This document shows, piece by piece, positions 8,264 to 15,944 of a stretch of DNA of 38,379 bases. The DNA comes from a bacterium (lineage in GTDB: Bacteria > Auribacterota > UBA3054 > JAPLST01), in the NCBI GenBank assembly GCA_026417575.1, contig JAOACZ010000168.1:1-38379 (forward strand). Reading direction: 5' to 3'. The position numbers and the translations under genes were made by a program. Positions within the stretch are counted from its first letter, which is position 1, and each line of letters starts with the position of its first letter. The notes below the pieces were generated by a model. It did no database searches. It had not been told where the DNA came from and was given only the letters and a program-made list of their open reading frames with translations.

Positions 8264-8616
8264 GTGTGCTCAGTGACAGGCGCGACAACATAAATGTAGC
8301 GCAGCAGCCCGCTGCCTGTATTGACCACATCGTGTTCGTGGTATGGCGGTAGGTACGCGGCCATAGGCGCCTGCACGCGCATGCTTGCCTTCCCAGTCAG
8401 CTCCACCCCCGCTTGTCCCTCAAGAACCAGAATTACTTCCTCGCACCCCCCTGTGGTGTGACGCCCGACGGCTTCACCCGGTCGCAGGGTGACAAGTCCT
8501 GCTCGCATGCCCGCGCTTTGGGGCCGCCCTCCTAAGATCTCTACGTACTCACCGTCCCGTGTGCTCAAGTCAATGACATGTGGATACAACCCTGGCACGC
8601 GCGAAAGTGGGCTCAT
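8260..8616 (-). CDS. small cupin-domain protein
   Basis: A 118-residue single-domain cupin. The first cupin motif is GEAVGRHTTGGCEEVILVLEG (about 47-67) and the second is PPYHEHDVVNTG (about 90-101). Likely metal ligands are H53, E59 or E60, and H95; the second histidine of the first motif is replaced by threonine. The reaction is unknown: proteins like this include sugar isomerases, dioxygenases and non-enzymatic sensors. The ATG at 8616 follows a near-perfect AGGAGG (8620-8625) that overlaps the RNase gene's stop. It overlaps the metal ABC ATPase gene by 4 bases, so a role in metal handling or sensing is possible but not shown. Confidence 0.8.
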   Translation of the reverse strand: MSPLSRVPGLYPHVIDLSTRDGEYVEILGGRPQSAGMRAGLVTLRPGEAVGRHTTGGCEEVILVLEGQAGVELTGKASMRVQAPMAAYLPPYHEHDVVNTGSGLLRYIYVVAPVTEHT

Positions 8617-8623
8617 GTGCCTC

Positions 8624-10147
8624 CTACTTCGTGGACTCTAACAGTTTACCCGTACGATGATCATAAACGTTACACTCTTCAATGTGCAGCTTGTCGCGAC
8701 TGCACACAGTTAAGCGTGCATGATACTTCTGCTCTAAATTTTGCAAGACAACGATGTGTTCCCTCAAACCTTCTGCGACCAACGGGTGCACTTCGACGCG
8801 CAAATCACGCTCCGGACGATTAAGCAACACTGACTTGAGCATCCGCTGGACGTCAATGCACGCGCTGACGATGGATTTGACCGCGCCGCGCCCCTTGCAG
8901 TACGGACATTGGTCGTAGACCGAATCACTGATAGATTCTTTGACGCGTTGGCGCGTCATTTCCACTAAGCCGAATTCGCTGATGGGAAGAATTGAATTCT
9001 TGGCTTTGTCCTTCTTTAAAGCGGCCTGCAGGCGCGCCAACACCTCACGTTGATTTTGCTTATTACGCATGTCGATGAAATCAATCACCACTAACCCACC
9101 GATGTTACGCAGACGCAACTGCCGCGCAATTTCATCCGCAGCTTCTAAATTGGTGCGTGTCACGGTTTCTTCTAAATCCCCTGAGCCAGTGTGACGACCG
9201 GAATTGACATCGATCGTCACCATAGCCTCGGTTTCGTCAATCACGATATAACCACCGCACTTCAGCCATACTTTGCGCCGGAATGCGCGATCAATATCTT
9301 TCTGCACACCCCATTGTTCAAAGATGGGCACCTTGCCTTCATAGAGTTTAATGTCGCGCTGGGCGCCGGGCACCAACTGGCGTACAAACGCTTGAACGCG
9401 TTTATACTCCTCGCGTGAATTGACGACAATTTGGGCAACATCTTCTGAGAAACTATCTCGAATGGTGCGCAAGACTAAATCGAGCTCTTCGTGCAAGAGT
9501 GCGGGCACGGGTGCTTCACGTGCACGGCGCAAAATCATTTCCCATAGGTTGCACAGATACTGGGCATCATTCATAAATTGTTTTTCGGTGCAACCTTCCC
9601 CGGCCGTCCGCACAATTAGTCCGCAATTTTCTGGTAATTTCACCTGCTGTGCCAGCTGGCGCAAGCGTTTGCGTTCCTCAGGCTGGGCAATGCGTCGCGA
9701 AATGGCAATTTGCTTGTCATTCGGCAATAACACTAAAAACCGGCCAGGCAAGCTCAAGTTAGTCGTCAGCCGTACACCCTTGGTTCCCAGCGGCTCTTTG
9801 ATCACCTGAACGATTACTTCCTGCCCTTCTCTGAGCAACTCATTGATGTTTCGTTGCTGACGTGGTTGGGAGGCGGGCCGCTCCTCATCTTCCTCGCTCT
9901 CAATAGCCCCTACCGCGCTTGCTTCAACGTCGTCTATATGCAGAAACCCATTTTTTTCCAGGCCGACATCCACAAACGCAGCCTGGATCCCAGGAACTAT
10001 GTTGACCACCCGGCCTTTGTAGACGTTCCCTATTTGCCGTTGCGTGCCCGCTCTTTCTATGTAGTACTCTTCGAGAACTTTGTCTTCGAGAATGGCGACG
10101 CGGCGCTCTTGAACTTCTTGCGTGTCAATTAAGATTTCGCGTTCCAT
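8624..10147 (-). CDS. rng: ribonuclease G/E family endoribonuclease
   Basis: A single-strand-specific endoribonuclease acting in rRNA maturation and mRNA turnover. Domains in order: S1 RNA-binding domain (about residues 35-130) carrying an acidic, Q/R-rich insertion, then the catalytic RNase E/G domain with TIDVNSGR and VVIDFIDM supplying the metal-binding aspartates, and the zinc-link CPYCKGRG that joins dimers. At 507 residues it is RNase G-sized, with no long RNase E scaffold tail. The frame is open to a GTG at 10165, but ATG 10147 has GGAG (10152-10155) four bases upstream and gives the family-typical start MEREILID, so it was chosen. It overlaps the upstream DUF2344 gene by 23 bases. Confidence 0.95.
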   Translation of the reverse strand: MEREILIDTQEVQERRVAILEDKVLEEYYIERAGTQRQIGNVYKGRVVNIVPGIQAAFVDVGLEKNGFLHIDDVEASAVGAIESEEDEERPASQPRQQRNINELLREGQEVIVQVIKEPLGTKGVRLTTNLSLPGRFLVLLPNDKQIAISRRIAQPEERKRLRQLAQQVKLPENCGLIVRTAGEGCTEKQFMNDAQYLCNLWEMILRRAREAPVPALLHEELDLVLRTIRDSFSEDVAQIVVNSREEYKRVQAFVRQLVPGAQRDIKLYEGKVPIFEQWGVQKDIDRAFRRKVWLKCGGYIVIDETEAMVTIDVNSGRHTGSGDLEETVTRTNLEAADEIARQLRLRNIGGLVVIDFIDMRNKQNQREVLARLQAALKKDKAKNSILPISEFGLVEMTRQRVKESISDSVYDQCPYCKGRGAVKSIVSACIDVQRMLKSVLLNRPERDLRVEVHPLVAEGLREHIVVLQNLEQKYHARLTVCSRDKLHIEECNVYDHRTGKLLESTK

Positions 10148-10865
10148 GTTGCTCCGAGGTGGCACCGGCTCGATAGTGGAATCCGGTGCGGGTTATTACC
10201 ACGCGGCGGATGATCTCATCCGGCCACCCCGTCAGCACAGCTAGCACGTCATAAGGGCGCACGTAACACGTCGGTTGCACGGCCAGTTGCATCTGCAGCA
10301 CCGGTGGTTCCCAGCGAACAGCGAAGATACCTGCGCGAAGGTCGATACAGCGAGCACCAGTTCCCCTTACACGGCTGCAGAGAATTTCGGGCTGTGCGAG
10401 CAACTCCTCAATTGCAGCTTCTGGCGATGGTGCGTCGTGTGGCCACGTACATGTGTACGTGGCGGAAGTGACCTGCGCAGCGATTGCAGGGGCCGTAGGC
10501 GAGATGATCGCCACCGCGACCAGGGCCAGCCCCGGCGGGCATTGCGCATTGACGCGCTGCTGTAGCTCGCTGGGTTGCACTGCCGCCGTGCACCGCACAT
10601 CCAATTGTTCTGCCGTCCCCGCCATGCCGACCGGGCGTGGCGGGCCAAACGAAAAGAGGGGGTGGGGATGATATCCGTGGCTGTAGGCCAGCGGTACACG
10701 GGCCCGTCGAAAGGCTCGTATCATCGCCCGCATTAACTCTTTATGCGACAAAAAACGTAAGCGACCAAGAACCTCGTAGGTCACCCGATAACGATACACA
10801 CTTTCGTTTTGTTTTGCCACATGATGAGACACGGTTCGACGTTCTCTAGCCAGGCGGCTCATCAT
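10125..10865 (-). CDS. DUF2344 / TIGR03936 radical-SAM-associated protein
   Basis: About 246 residues, recognised by VTYEVLGRLRFLSHKELMRAMIRAFRRA and YSHGYHPHPLFSFGPP near the N terminus. In many bacteria this family is fused to, or adjacent to, a B12-binding radical SAM protein of the TIGR03960 type and lies next to RNase G/E; the reaction is not established. Here it sits upstream of the RNase gene while the TIGR03960 partner is at 27124-29025. The frame could start at 10883, but ATG 10865 overlaps the thpR stop as ATGA, a coupling arrangement used repeatedly in this operon. Which of ATG 10865 or ATG 10862 is used cannot be decided. Confidence 0.85.
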   Translation of the reverse strand: MMSRLARERRTVSHHVAKQNESVYRYRVTYEVLGRLRFLSHKELMRAMIRAFRRARVPLAYSHGYHPHPLFSFGPPRPVGMAGTAEQLDVRCTAAVQPSELQQRVNAQCPPGLALVAVAIISPTAPAIAAQVTSATYTCTWPHDAPSPEAAIEELLAQPEILCSRVRGTGARCIDLRAGIFAVRWEPPVLQMQLAVQPTCYVRPYDVLAVLTGWPDEIIRRVVITRTGFHYRAGATSEQHGTRNLN

Positions 10866-11440
10866 GCGCCCTCCAATTCCCAACTATCCACAACGCTATA
10901 CACCGGCCCGTCAGAACGCAGCTCGCTCGCGTATAACACAAGCCGATCGGCGGCGGTGTTACCAAAATCGCGCGTCGCAAAATCTGGGAGGACACGCTGA
11001 AGTGTCGGAACTCCGACTTGCCTCCGCTCATTTATCCGCGCCAGTGTGACGTGGGGGACAAATTCGCGCTCATTGCTGCAAAATCCTTGCGCCTGTAATG
11101 CGCTCTGCACAACCGCCGCAAGCTGTTTCACCTCTTGGGCGCCGTCACCCACCCCAGCCCACAATACGCGTGGCCGCTCAAGGCTCGGAAATCCCCCGAT
11201 CCCTCGCAAGGTGTACGCAAACGCCGTAGTCTCTGCAGCAACAGGTGCTACAGCCGCACCAATGATGGAAACGCTCGCCAAAGGGAGGGTTCCAAAAAAC
11301 CACAACGTCAGATGCAGGGCATCTTCGCGACACCAGCGGGCGCGCGGCACTGCTTCGCGCAAAAACTGCATGGCTTGGATCAGTCGTTTGCGTACCGGCT
11401 GATCGACATCAAGCGCCAAAAATAGTCGGGCTTGCTCCAT
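10862..11440 (-). CDS. thpR: RNA 2',3'-cyclic phosphodiesterase (2H family)
   Basis: Opens 2',3'-cyclic phosphate ends of RNA to 2'-phosphate and can ligate tRNA halves in vitro; cytoplasmic. The 192 residues carry the two HxT catalytic motifs, HLTL at 43-46 and HVTL at 130-133, separated by the expected distance, and the family opening RLFLALD. It is followed by the DUF2344 protein with a 4-base overlap and then RNase G/E, so three genes of RNA metabolism are linked. A perfect-consensus promoter lies immediately upstream, inside the end of the peptidase gene, with the start codon at the expected transcription start. There is no ribosome site before the ATG. Confidence 0.92.
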   Translation of the reverse strand: MEQARLFLALDVDQPVRKRLIQAMQFLREAVPRARWCREDALHLTLWFFGTLPLASVSIIGAAVAPVAAETTAFAYTLRGIGGFPSLERPRVLWAGVGDGAQEVKQLAAVVQSALQAQGFCSNEREFVPHVTLARINERRQVGVPTLQRVLPDFATRDFGNTAADRLVLYASELRSDGPVYSVVDSWELEGA

Positions 11441-11445
11441 GCCTG

Positions 11446-11475
11446 ATTATAGCAACTGGTTGCTGTCAGTGTCAA
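11446..11475 (-). promoter_or_regulatory. perfect-consensus sigma-70 promoter of thpR, leaderless
   Basis: Minus strand TTGACA (11470-11475), 18-base spacer, TATAAT (11446-11451). Both hexamers match consensus exactly. The TAA stop codon of the upstream M16C peptidase (11447-11449) lies inside the -10 element. The thpR ATG at 11440 begins 6 bases after the -10, so the message should start at or beside the A of ATG. Confidence 0.72.
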
Positions 11476-14422
11476 TTGCTGGTTCGATATGTAAGTGTCG
11501 TGGGGCAAGCTCTTTGCGTGCGCGAGCGAGCAGTTCCTCACCGCCCACGATACACACACAGGCGTGGTGGAATGCCGGGCGCAAGACGTCAGCGCTGATG
11601 CGCCGCAGGTCCTCGCCACGCGCCTCCAGTAAGCGTGTGCGGGCCCGGCGCTTTTTTTCCGGTGTCGTACCCGTGATCCAATCCGCCACCGCATTCATAC
11701 ATACTTCTCCACCCCGCAGGGGCCGGTCGTACCGCTTCAACGTGCCAACAATCGCTTGCTCCATCGCCTGTGGGCTTACGTCTAATTCTCGCTCGATGTA
11801 ATCACACGCCCCCATAAACACCTCCAGAGTGGAGCGAATGTGGGGATCATCGCCGCTCAGCAGCGTCAACGCCTGTCCACTACGAAAATAGATAGCCGAC
11901 GCACTGTAGGCGCTTCCCTGCATCCGGACGCGCTCCCAGAGATATCCGTAGCTCAGTTGCTGGCAAAGTAACCTGATCAACCCCACGTCCTCATCCGGTA
12001 CCTCCACTGGCACGCTCAACGCATTCGCTGCCACGTGTGAAGCAAGGCTGATTCCCTCGAATGCGTCGAGACGAGCGAACGTGCGGACAGAGACCGGCCT
12101 AACCGGTTCTGCACAAGACTGAAAGGCTGCCAACCATTCGCGCATGTGCGCAACAGCTTGGGATCCACCAGTCATGCTCACACACATCGCACGGTGGCGC
12201 GCGACGTAGGCGCGGAGACGCTCCAGTTTCTCGATCACCTCATCGTCGCTACGTTCCATCATTGCTGCCGCATGATCAATCGCACGGACGGCTGTCAAGC
12301 CTGCCATTTGTTCGCTCAGTCCAGCCACTTCGCTGAGGCTGCGCGCGGAACGTCTGCGCGCGTACGTTATCATGCCGCTTTGCAGGCCGTCACGTGCGCA
12401 CGCTCGTTGCTGCAGAACTACATCGCGCAGCCGGCGCCGATCGGCGAATTGTGCACGTAGCAGCCGCTCTTCGAACAGTTCCAACACGCGCGGTAGTTCG
12501 CGCTCGAGCGTCACCGTCATTACTTCCAACAATGGCCGCGCTCCATCACCTTCACCACGACGCCGGAGAGCGATCAAGGAGGCATTGATACCACCGCAGC
12601 ATGCTGCCTCGCGTTCGGCCATTTGAGCAAAATCCCACTCCCCCGCGCCCACTTTGGTTACAGCGTTTGCGTAGACAGGCAAATATTCCCACAAGTCTTC
12701 ATCCAGGCCACGCAAATCCACTTCAAGCATAAAAAACACTAAACCGTTAGTAAACGTCTCGGTGTGAAGAAGGGTAGCACTGCCCACCGTTTCCGCGTGC
12801 GTGGGCAAGAGACGCGGCTCGCGGGACACATCTGCCAAGCCGAGGCGTGGCAAGGTAGCGCGTGCTTCAGGTGGGTCTGGAGTTGTCTGCAGTTCCCTTA
12901 AGCGCTGTACTTCTTCCCGTAGCCGGGCTCGTTCTGCAGCGGTCATCTGCGCTGCGCGCTGCGCGAGCTCGGCTTTGACTCGCGTGGCTTCGCGTGTCAT
13001 GTGATCACGATCCGGCACACACGTAATACAGCAGTAACGCGGATTATGAAGCAATTTTTCTGTAAGCAGGTCCTCCAAATAGCGCGGTTGGTGAGCTAGG
13101 CGTTGGCGCAAGGCCGCAACAGTCTCATCCAATTGCAGAAAATGCGTCCACGGAAGCCGGTACAACCACGCGCAGGCGGGCAAGGTTAGTAGTTCCGCCG
13201 GTGACGTGCACAACTCTGTGCGCAGGGCTAGTTCACGCTGGTACAACGCAACCTCAAGTCGTTGACTGTCAAGGCCTTCCGCAACAATGTTCTGCAACGT
13301 GCCTCGGAGTACCTCTTGAAACGCATCTGCAAGCTCTGGTTCACTCCCGCGCACGCCGACAGAAAAGGTCGCCATGGGTTGATGCGTTGCTAACCCCGTT
13401 TCTATAAGGCCCGTTCCCACGCCAGATTCAATCAGCGCACGGCGCAAAGGTGCACCCTCATGCCCAAGCAAGTAAAACTCCAGTACCTGCAGAGCAAGTG
13501 TCGTCACGACATCTTCGATGGGATGGGTGAGAAAAGCGATCACATGAGCTGTGCGCCGATTTGCCGGCTCGTGCGCACCAATAGGGTAGGTGACTTGCAC
13601 CCGCTGTGCTGAGCACGAAGGCTGGGGCGGACAAATGATTGCTGACTCGCCCGTACGGCATGTTGTGAGTACCTCCTGCGCCAAAAACTGCAAATGCTCC
13701 TCCGTGAGCAAAGAACCATAAAAGAAGAATGCTGCATTACCTACGTGATAATGGCGTTCGTAGTACGCCTTGAAGCGCTCATACGTGAGCTGGAGGATAG
13801 ACACTGGTTCGCCGCCAGCATCAAAAGCATAAGCGCTACCAGCAAACAAGCACCGATGCAGATGCCGAGCGATTACCTGGTCCAGCTCGGCGTAGTAGCC
13901 CTTCATTTCCTGGTAGACAACCCCATGAACCGTTAGCTCACCCTGATCATCCCATGCCAAGTGGTACCCTTCTTGTTGAAAATGTTCCTTCAACAGGCGC
14001 GGGTGAAACACCGCGTCACAGTATACCGATGCCAAGTTGTAAAAGTCTTTGCGATTGATACTTGCACAGGGATAGGTCGTGTGATCTGACCCTGTGTGCG
14101 CGTTTAGATAGGTGGCCAAACTTGTCTTTAACAACTCTGTGAATGGTTCTTTGACGGGATACTTTTCTGAGCCACACAGCACAGTGTGCTCGAGAATGTG
14201 CGGTAGTCCTGTGTCATCCACTGCTGGGGTGCGTACGACGATGGCAAACACTTGTTCTTCGTCGTCAGCGTGGAGATGCACGACACATGCGCCCGTGGCC
14301 TCATGCTGGCATACGTACATCATCATGCGCAAACGTGGCAACGGGAACGCGTGTTCGACCACAAATCCATGTACGCGCTGCCCTACCGTCAGCCGCGGTT
14401 CAACGGCAGAAAAATCTTTCAT
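11447..14422 (-). CDS. M16C metallopeptidase (presequence-protease-like, insulinase family)
   Basis: A large zinc peptidase of 991 residues, the length of the single-chain two-chamber PreP/falcilysin type that degrades short peptides. The inverted zinc motif is H75-ILE-H79 in GLPHILEHTVLCGS, and E151 in QQEGYHL is the third ligand, 76 residues after H75. The N-terminal active half is followed by a long helical hinge (about 490-530) and an inactive second half, as expected. There is no signal peptide, so it probably acts in the cytoplasm. The ATG overlaps the GH18 stop as ATGA, so translation is likely coupled. The ribosome site is weak (AGAG). Confidence 0.93.
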   Translation of the reverse strand: MKDFSAVEPRLTVGQRVHGFVVEHAFPLPRLRMMMYVCQHEATGACVVHLHADDEEQVFAIVVRTPAVDDTGLPHILEHTVLCGSEKYPVKEPFTELLKTSLATYLNAHTGSDHTTYPCASINRKDFYNLASVYCDAVFHPRLLKEHFQQEGYHLAWDDQGELTVHGVVYQEMKGYYAELDQVIARHLHRCLFAGSAYAFDAGGEPVSILQLTYERFKAYYERHYHVGNAAFFFYGSLLTEEHLQFLAQEVLTTCRTGESAIICPPQPSCSAQRVQVTYPIGAHEPANRRTAHVIAFLTHPIEDVVTTLALQVLEFYLLGHEGAPLRRALIESGVGTGLIETGLATHQPMATFSVGVRGSEPELADAFQEVLRGTLQNIVAEGLDSQRLEVALYQRELALRTELCTSPAELLTLPACAWLYRLPWTHFLQLDETVAALRQRLAHQPRYLEDLLTEKLLHNPRYCCITCVPDRDHMTREATRVKAELAQRAAQMTAAERARLREEVQRLRELQTTPDPPEARATLPRLGLADVSREPRLLPTHAETVGSATLLHTETFTNGLVFFMLEVDLRGLDEDLWEYLPVYANAVTKVGAGEWDFAQMAEREAACCGGINASLIALRRRGEGDGARPLLEVMTVTLERELPRVLELFEERLLRAQFADRRRLRDVVLQQRACARDGLQSGMITYARRRSARSLSEVAGLSEQMAGLTAVRAIDHAAAMMERSDDEVIEKLERLRAYVARHRAMCVSMTGGSQAVAHMREWLAAFQSCAEPVRPVSVRTFARLDAFEGISLASHVAANALSVPVEVPDEDVGLIRLLCQQLSYGYLWERVRMQGSAYSASAIYFRSGQALTLLSGDDPHIRSTLEVFMGACDYIERELDVSPQAMEQAIVGTLKRYDRPLRGGEVCMNAVADWITGTTPEKKRRARTRLLEARGEDLRRISADVLRPAFHHACVCIVGGEELLARARKELAPRHLHIEPAIDTDSNQLL

Positions 14423-15666
14423 TTTTCTCTTGGTTGTTGGCTCAAAATCATGCGTTCCTGGCTAGTATCGGGTGCGACCTGCGGCAGCGCCCCTGCGAGT
14501 AGGCGCGCCCCACGCACGCACGCCCCTACACCATGCAGCAACCAGTGTCGCCCACGGTGGATGTCGCCTGCCACATGCCATATCATCACCCCGCCGAATT
14601 GCTCACTTTTCACGTAATCTATTTTTTTACTCAGCGAGAGCAGATCGTCATAACTTATGAGGGTTGCTTTCTCCTCTGAGAGCAAGTAGGGAACTTGTGC
14701 AGTCGCATCCCAGCGACGAACATAGCCATTCCCGCGAAGCAGGGCAATTTCACTGTACGTGTGGGCACGACTACGCGTAAATTTGTGTCCTACGTCGACA
14801 GCGTCGAAGCTACGCCCGTAAAAAGCCAGACCGAGAAGGATTTTTGCCCGCGGTAAACCTCGTGCGAGCCAATAAGCCATCCCGCTGCTTACGTCGCCTT
14901 CTGCCCCTCCGTAGGCCAGCAGCGGGGCGTTGTGCCCACTAACCGCACTCCAAGAACCATGATAATCGTATGTCATGACCGGAAATAGATCGACTACCTG
15001 ACACAACGCTCGAACATCAATGTGTTGGCTGCCATGATGTGAACCGTTCACAGTCACACTAATCAGTGCGGCTGTGCCGAGACAATCGCGCAGCTCGTGT
15101 ACTAGTCGTACTAAATTTGTGCCGTCCTCCGCGTCGCGAGGAAATTCCCAGTTGATCTCCACTCCGTCGTACCGATGGGTGACAACAAGTCCTCTTACAG
15201 CACGTACCAGCATCGCCCGCAGAGCGTCATTGGAAGTCACGTGGCGAAAGCTAGCTGAGTTCTCCCCGCCGCCGCCCACGCATAACAAGGCTTTACATTT
15301 CTTCGCATGTGCTTCTTGGACCAGCGAAGTGGGATTAAACAAACGCGGGATGTGCAGGCTCCCATCAGGCCGCGGCCAGACGAACGCATGGCTTACGTGC
15401 GTCAGCTCTTCGAACGCTATCATTGCCGGCGGCGATGTTGAACTGGCCCAGTAAGGGTAATACCCATACACAAGATAGTCGCCGACGCGTGGTCGCGCAG
15501 GGCATGCTACAACGCGTGTCTCACGTCCTCGCAAGCGCACATACGCGTATGTAGCGCATGTGGCCGCGACAACGCTGCTAACGATAACGCCTAGGATCAG
15601 CGCGTGTTTCCCCCTTGCAGAACGAGTTGATGACTGAGCTGTTATCGCTATCTTGTGCCTGTTCAT
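14419..15666 (-). CDS. membrane-anchored glycoside hydrolase family 18 protein
   Basis: A chitinase/endo-N-acetylglucosaminidase fold protein of 415 residues. A basic N terminus and one hydrophobic segment (about 22-45) suggest a membrane anchor or uncleaved signal, with the catalytic domain outside the cytoplasm. Family landmarks are YGYYPYWA (68-74), LLCVGGGGENSASF (127-140) and the active-site strand DGVEINWEFP, where E174 is the proton donor. The canonical DxxDxDxE is here DxxExNxE, with two of the three acids changed; activity is plausible but not certain. VMTYDYHGSW and GLAFYGRSF are also conserved. It may act on chitin, host glycans or the organism's own peptidoglycan. It begins the eight-gene minus-strand run and has a good promoter adjoining its start codon. 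Confidence 0.88.
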   Translation of the reverse strand: MNRHKIAITAQSSTRSARGKHALILGVIVSSVVAATCATYAYVRLRGRETRVVACPARPRVGDYLVYGYYPYWASSTSPPAMIAFEELTHVSHAFVWPRPDGSLHIPRLFNPTSLVQEAHAKKCKALLCVGGGGENSASFRHVTSNDALRAMLVRAVRGLVVTHRYDGVEINWEFPRDAEDGTNLVRLVHELRDCLGTAALISVTVNGSHHGSQHIDVRALCQVVDLFPVMTYDYHGSWSAVSGHNAPLLAYGGAEGDVSSGMAYWLARGLPRAKILLGLAFYGRSFDAVDVGHKFTRSRAHTYSEIALLRGNGYVRRWDATAQVPYLLSEEKATLISYDDLLSLSKKIDYVKSEQFGGVMIWHVAGDIHRGRHWLLHGVGACVRGARLLAGALPQVAPDTSQERMILSQQPREK

Positions 15667-15675
15667 ACCATGTAC

Positions 15676-15704
15676 ACTATATCACATCACGCGCGACCTG
15701 TAAA
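15676..15704 (-). promoter_or_regulatory. sigma-70-type promoter of the GH18 gene, near-leaderless
   Basis: Minus strand TTTACA (15699-15704), 17-base spacer, TATAGT (15676-15681). The ATG at 15666 begins 10 bases after the -10, so the leader would be only two or three bases. No ribosome site fits in it. This is the likely main promoter of the run down to 6644. Confidence 0.62.
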
Positions 15705-15707
15705 TCC

Positions 15708-15728
15708 TGCCTGGTAGCTGCCCAGGCA
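15708..15728. repeat. inverted repeat next to the GH18 promoter
   Basis: TGCCTGG (15708-15714), 7-base loop, CCAGGCA (15722-15728), perfect arms. It starts three bases upstream of the -35 and could be an operator; it also lies downstream of the GH172 gene and could be a transcript-end hairpin, although no T-run follows. The rest of 15729-15944 shows no gene or site that I can support. Confidence 0.35.
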
Positions 15729-15944
15729 CAGAAAGCGCATGGCTGCATATCCTCTTTCCTCCTCCTAAGATCCTGAGGATGAGACGTGACAGGAAACTTC
15801 ACACGATGCGCAACGAACTATCATTCGCACTGCCCGGCCGCGAGGCGTTCCTTAAGCCGGCGAGCCTATTCACCGCCTACGGAGCTTGTGTACAGCACTA
15901 CCGCCTTTGCTCTGTCCCGGGCGAGGCAGAGAAGAATGCGAGGT

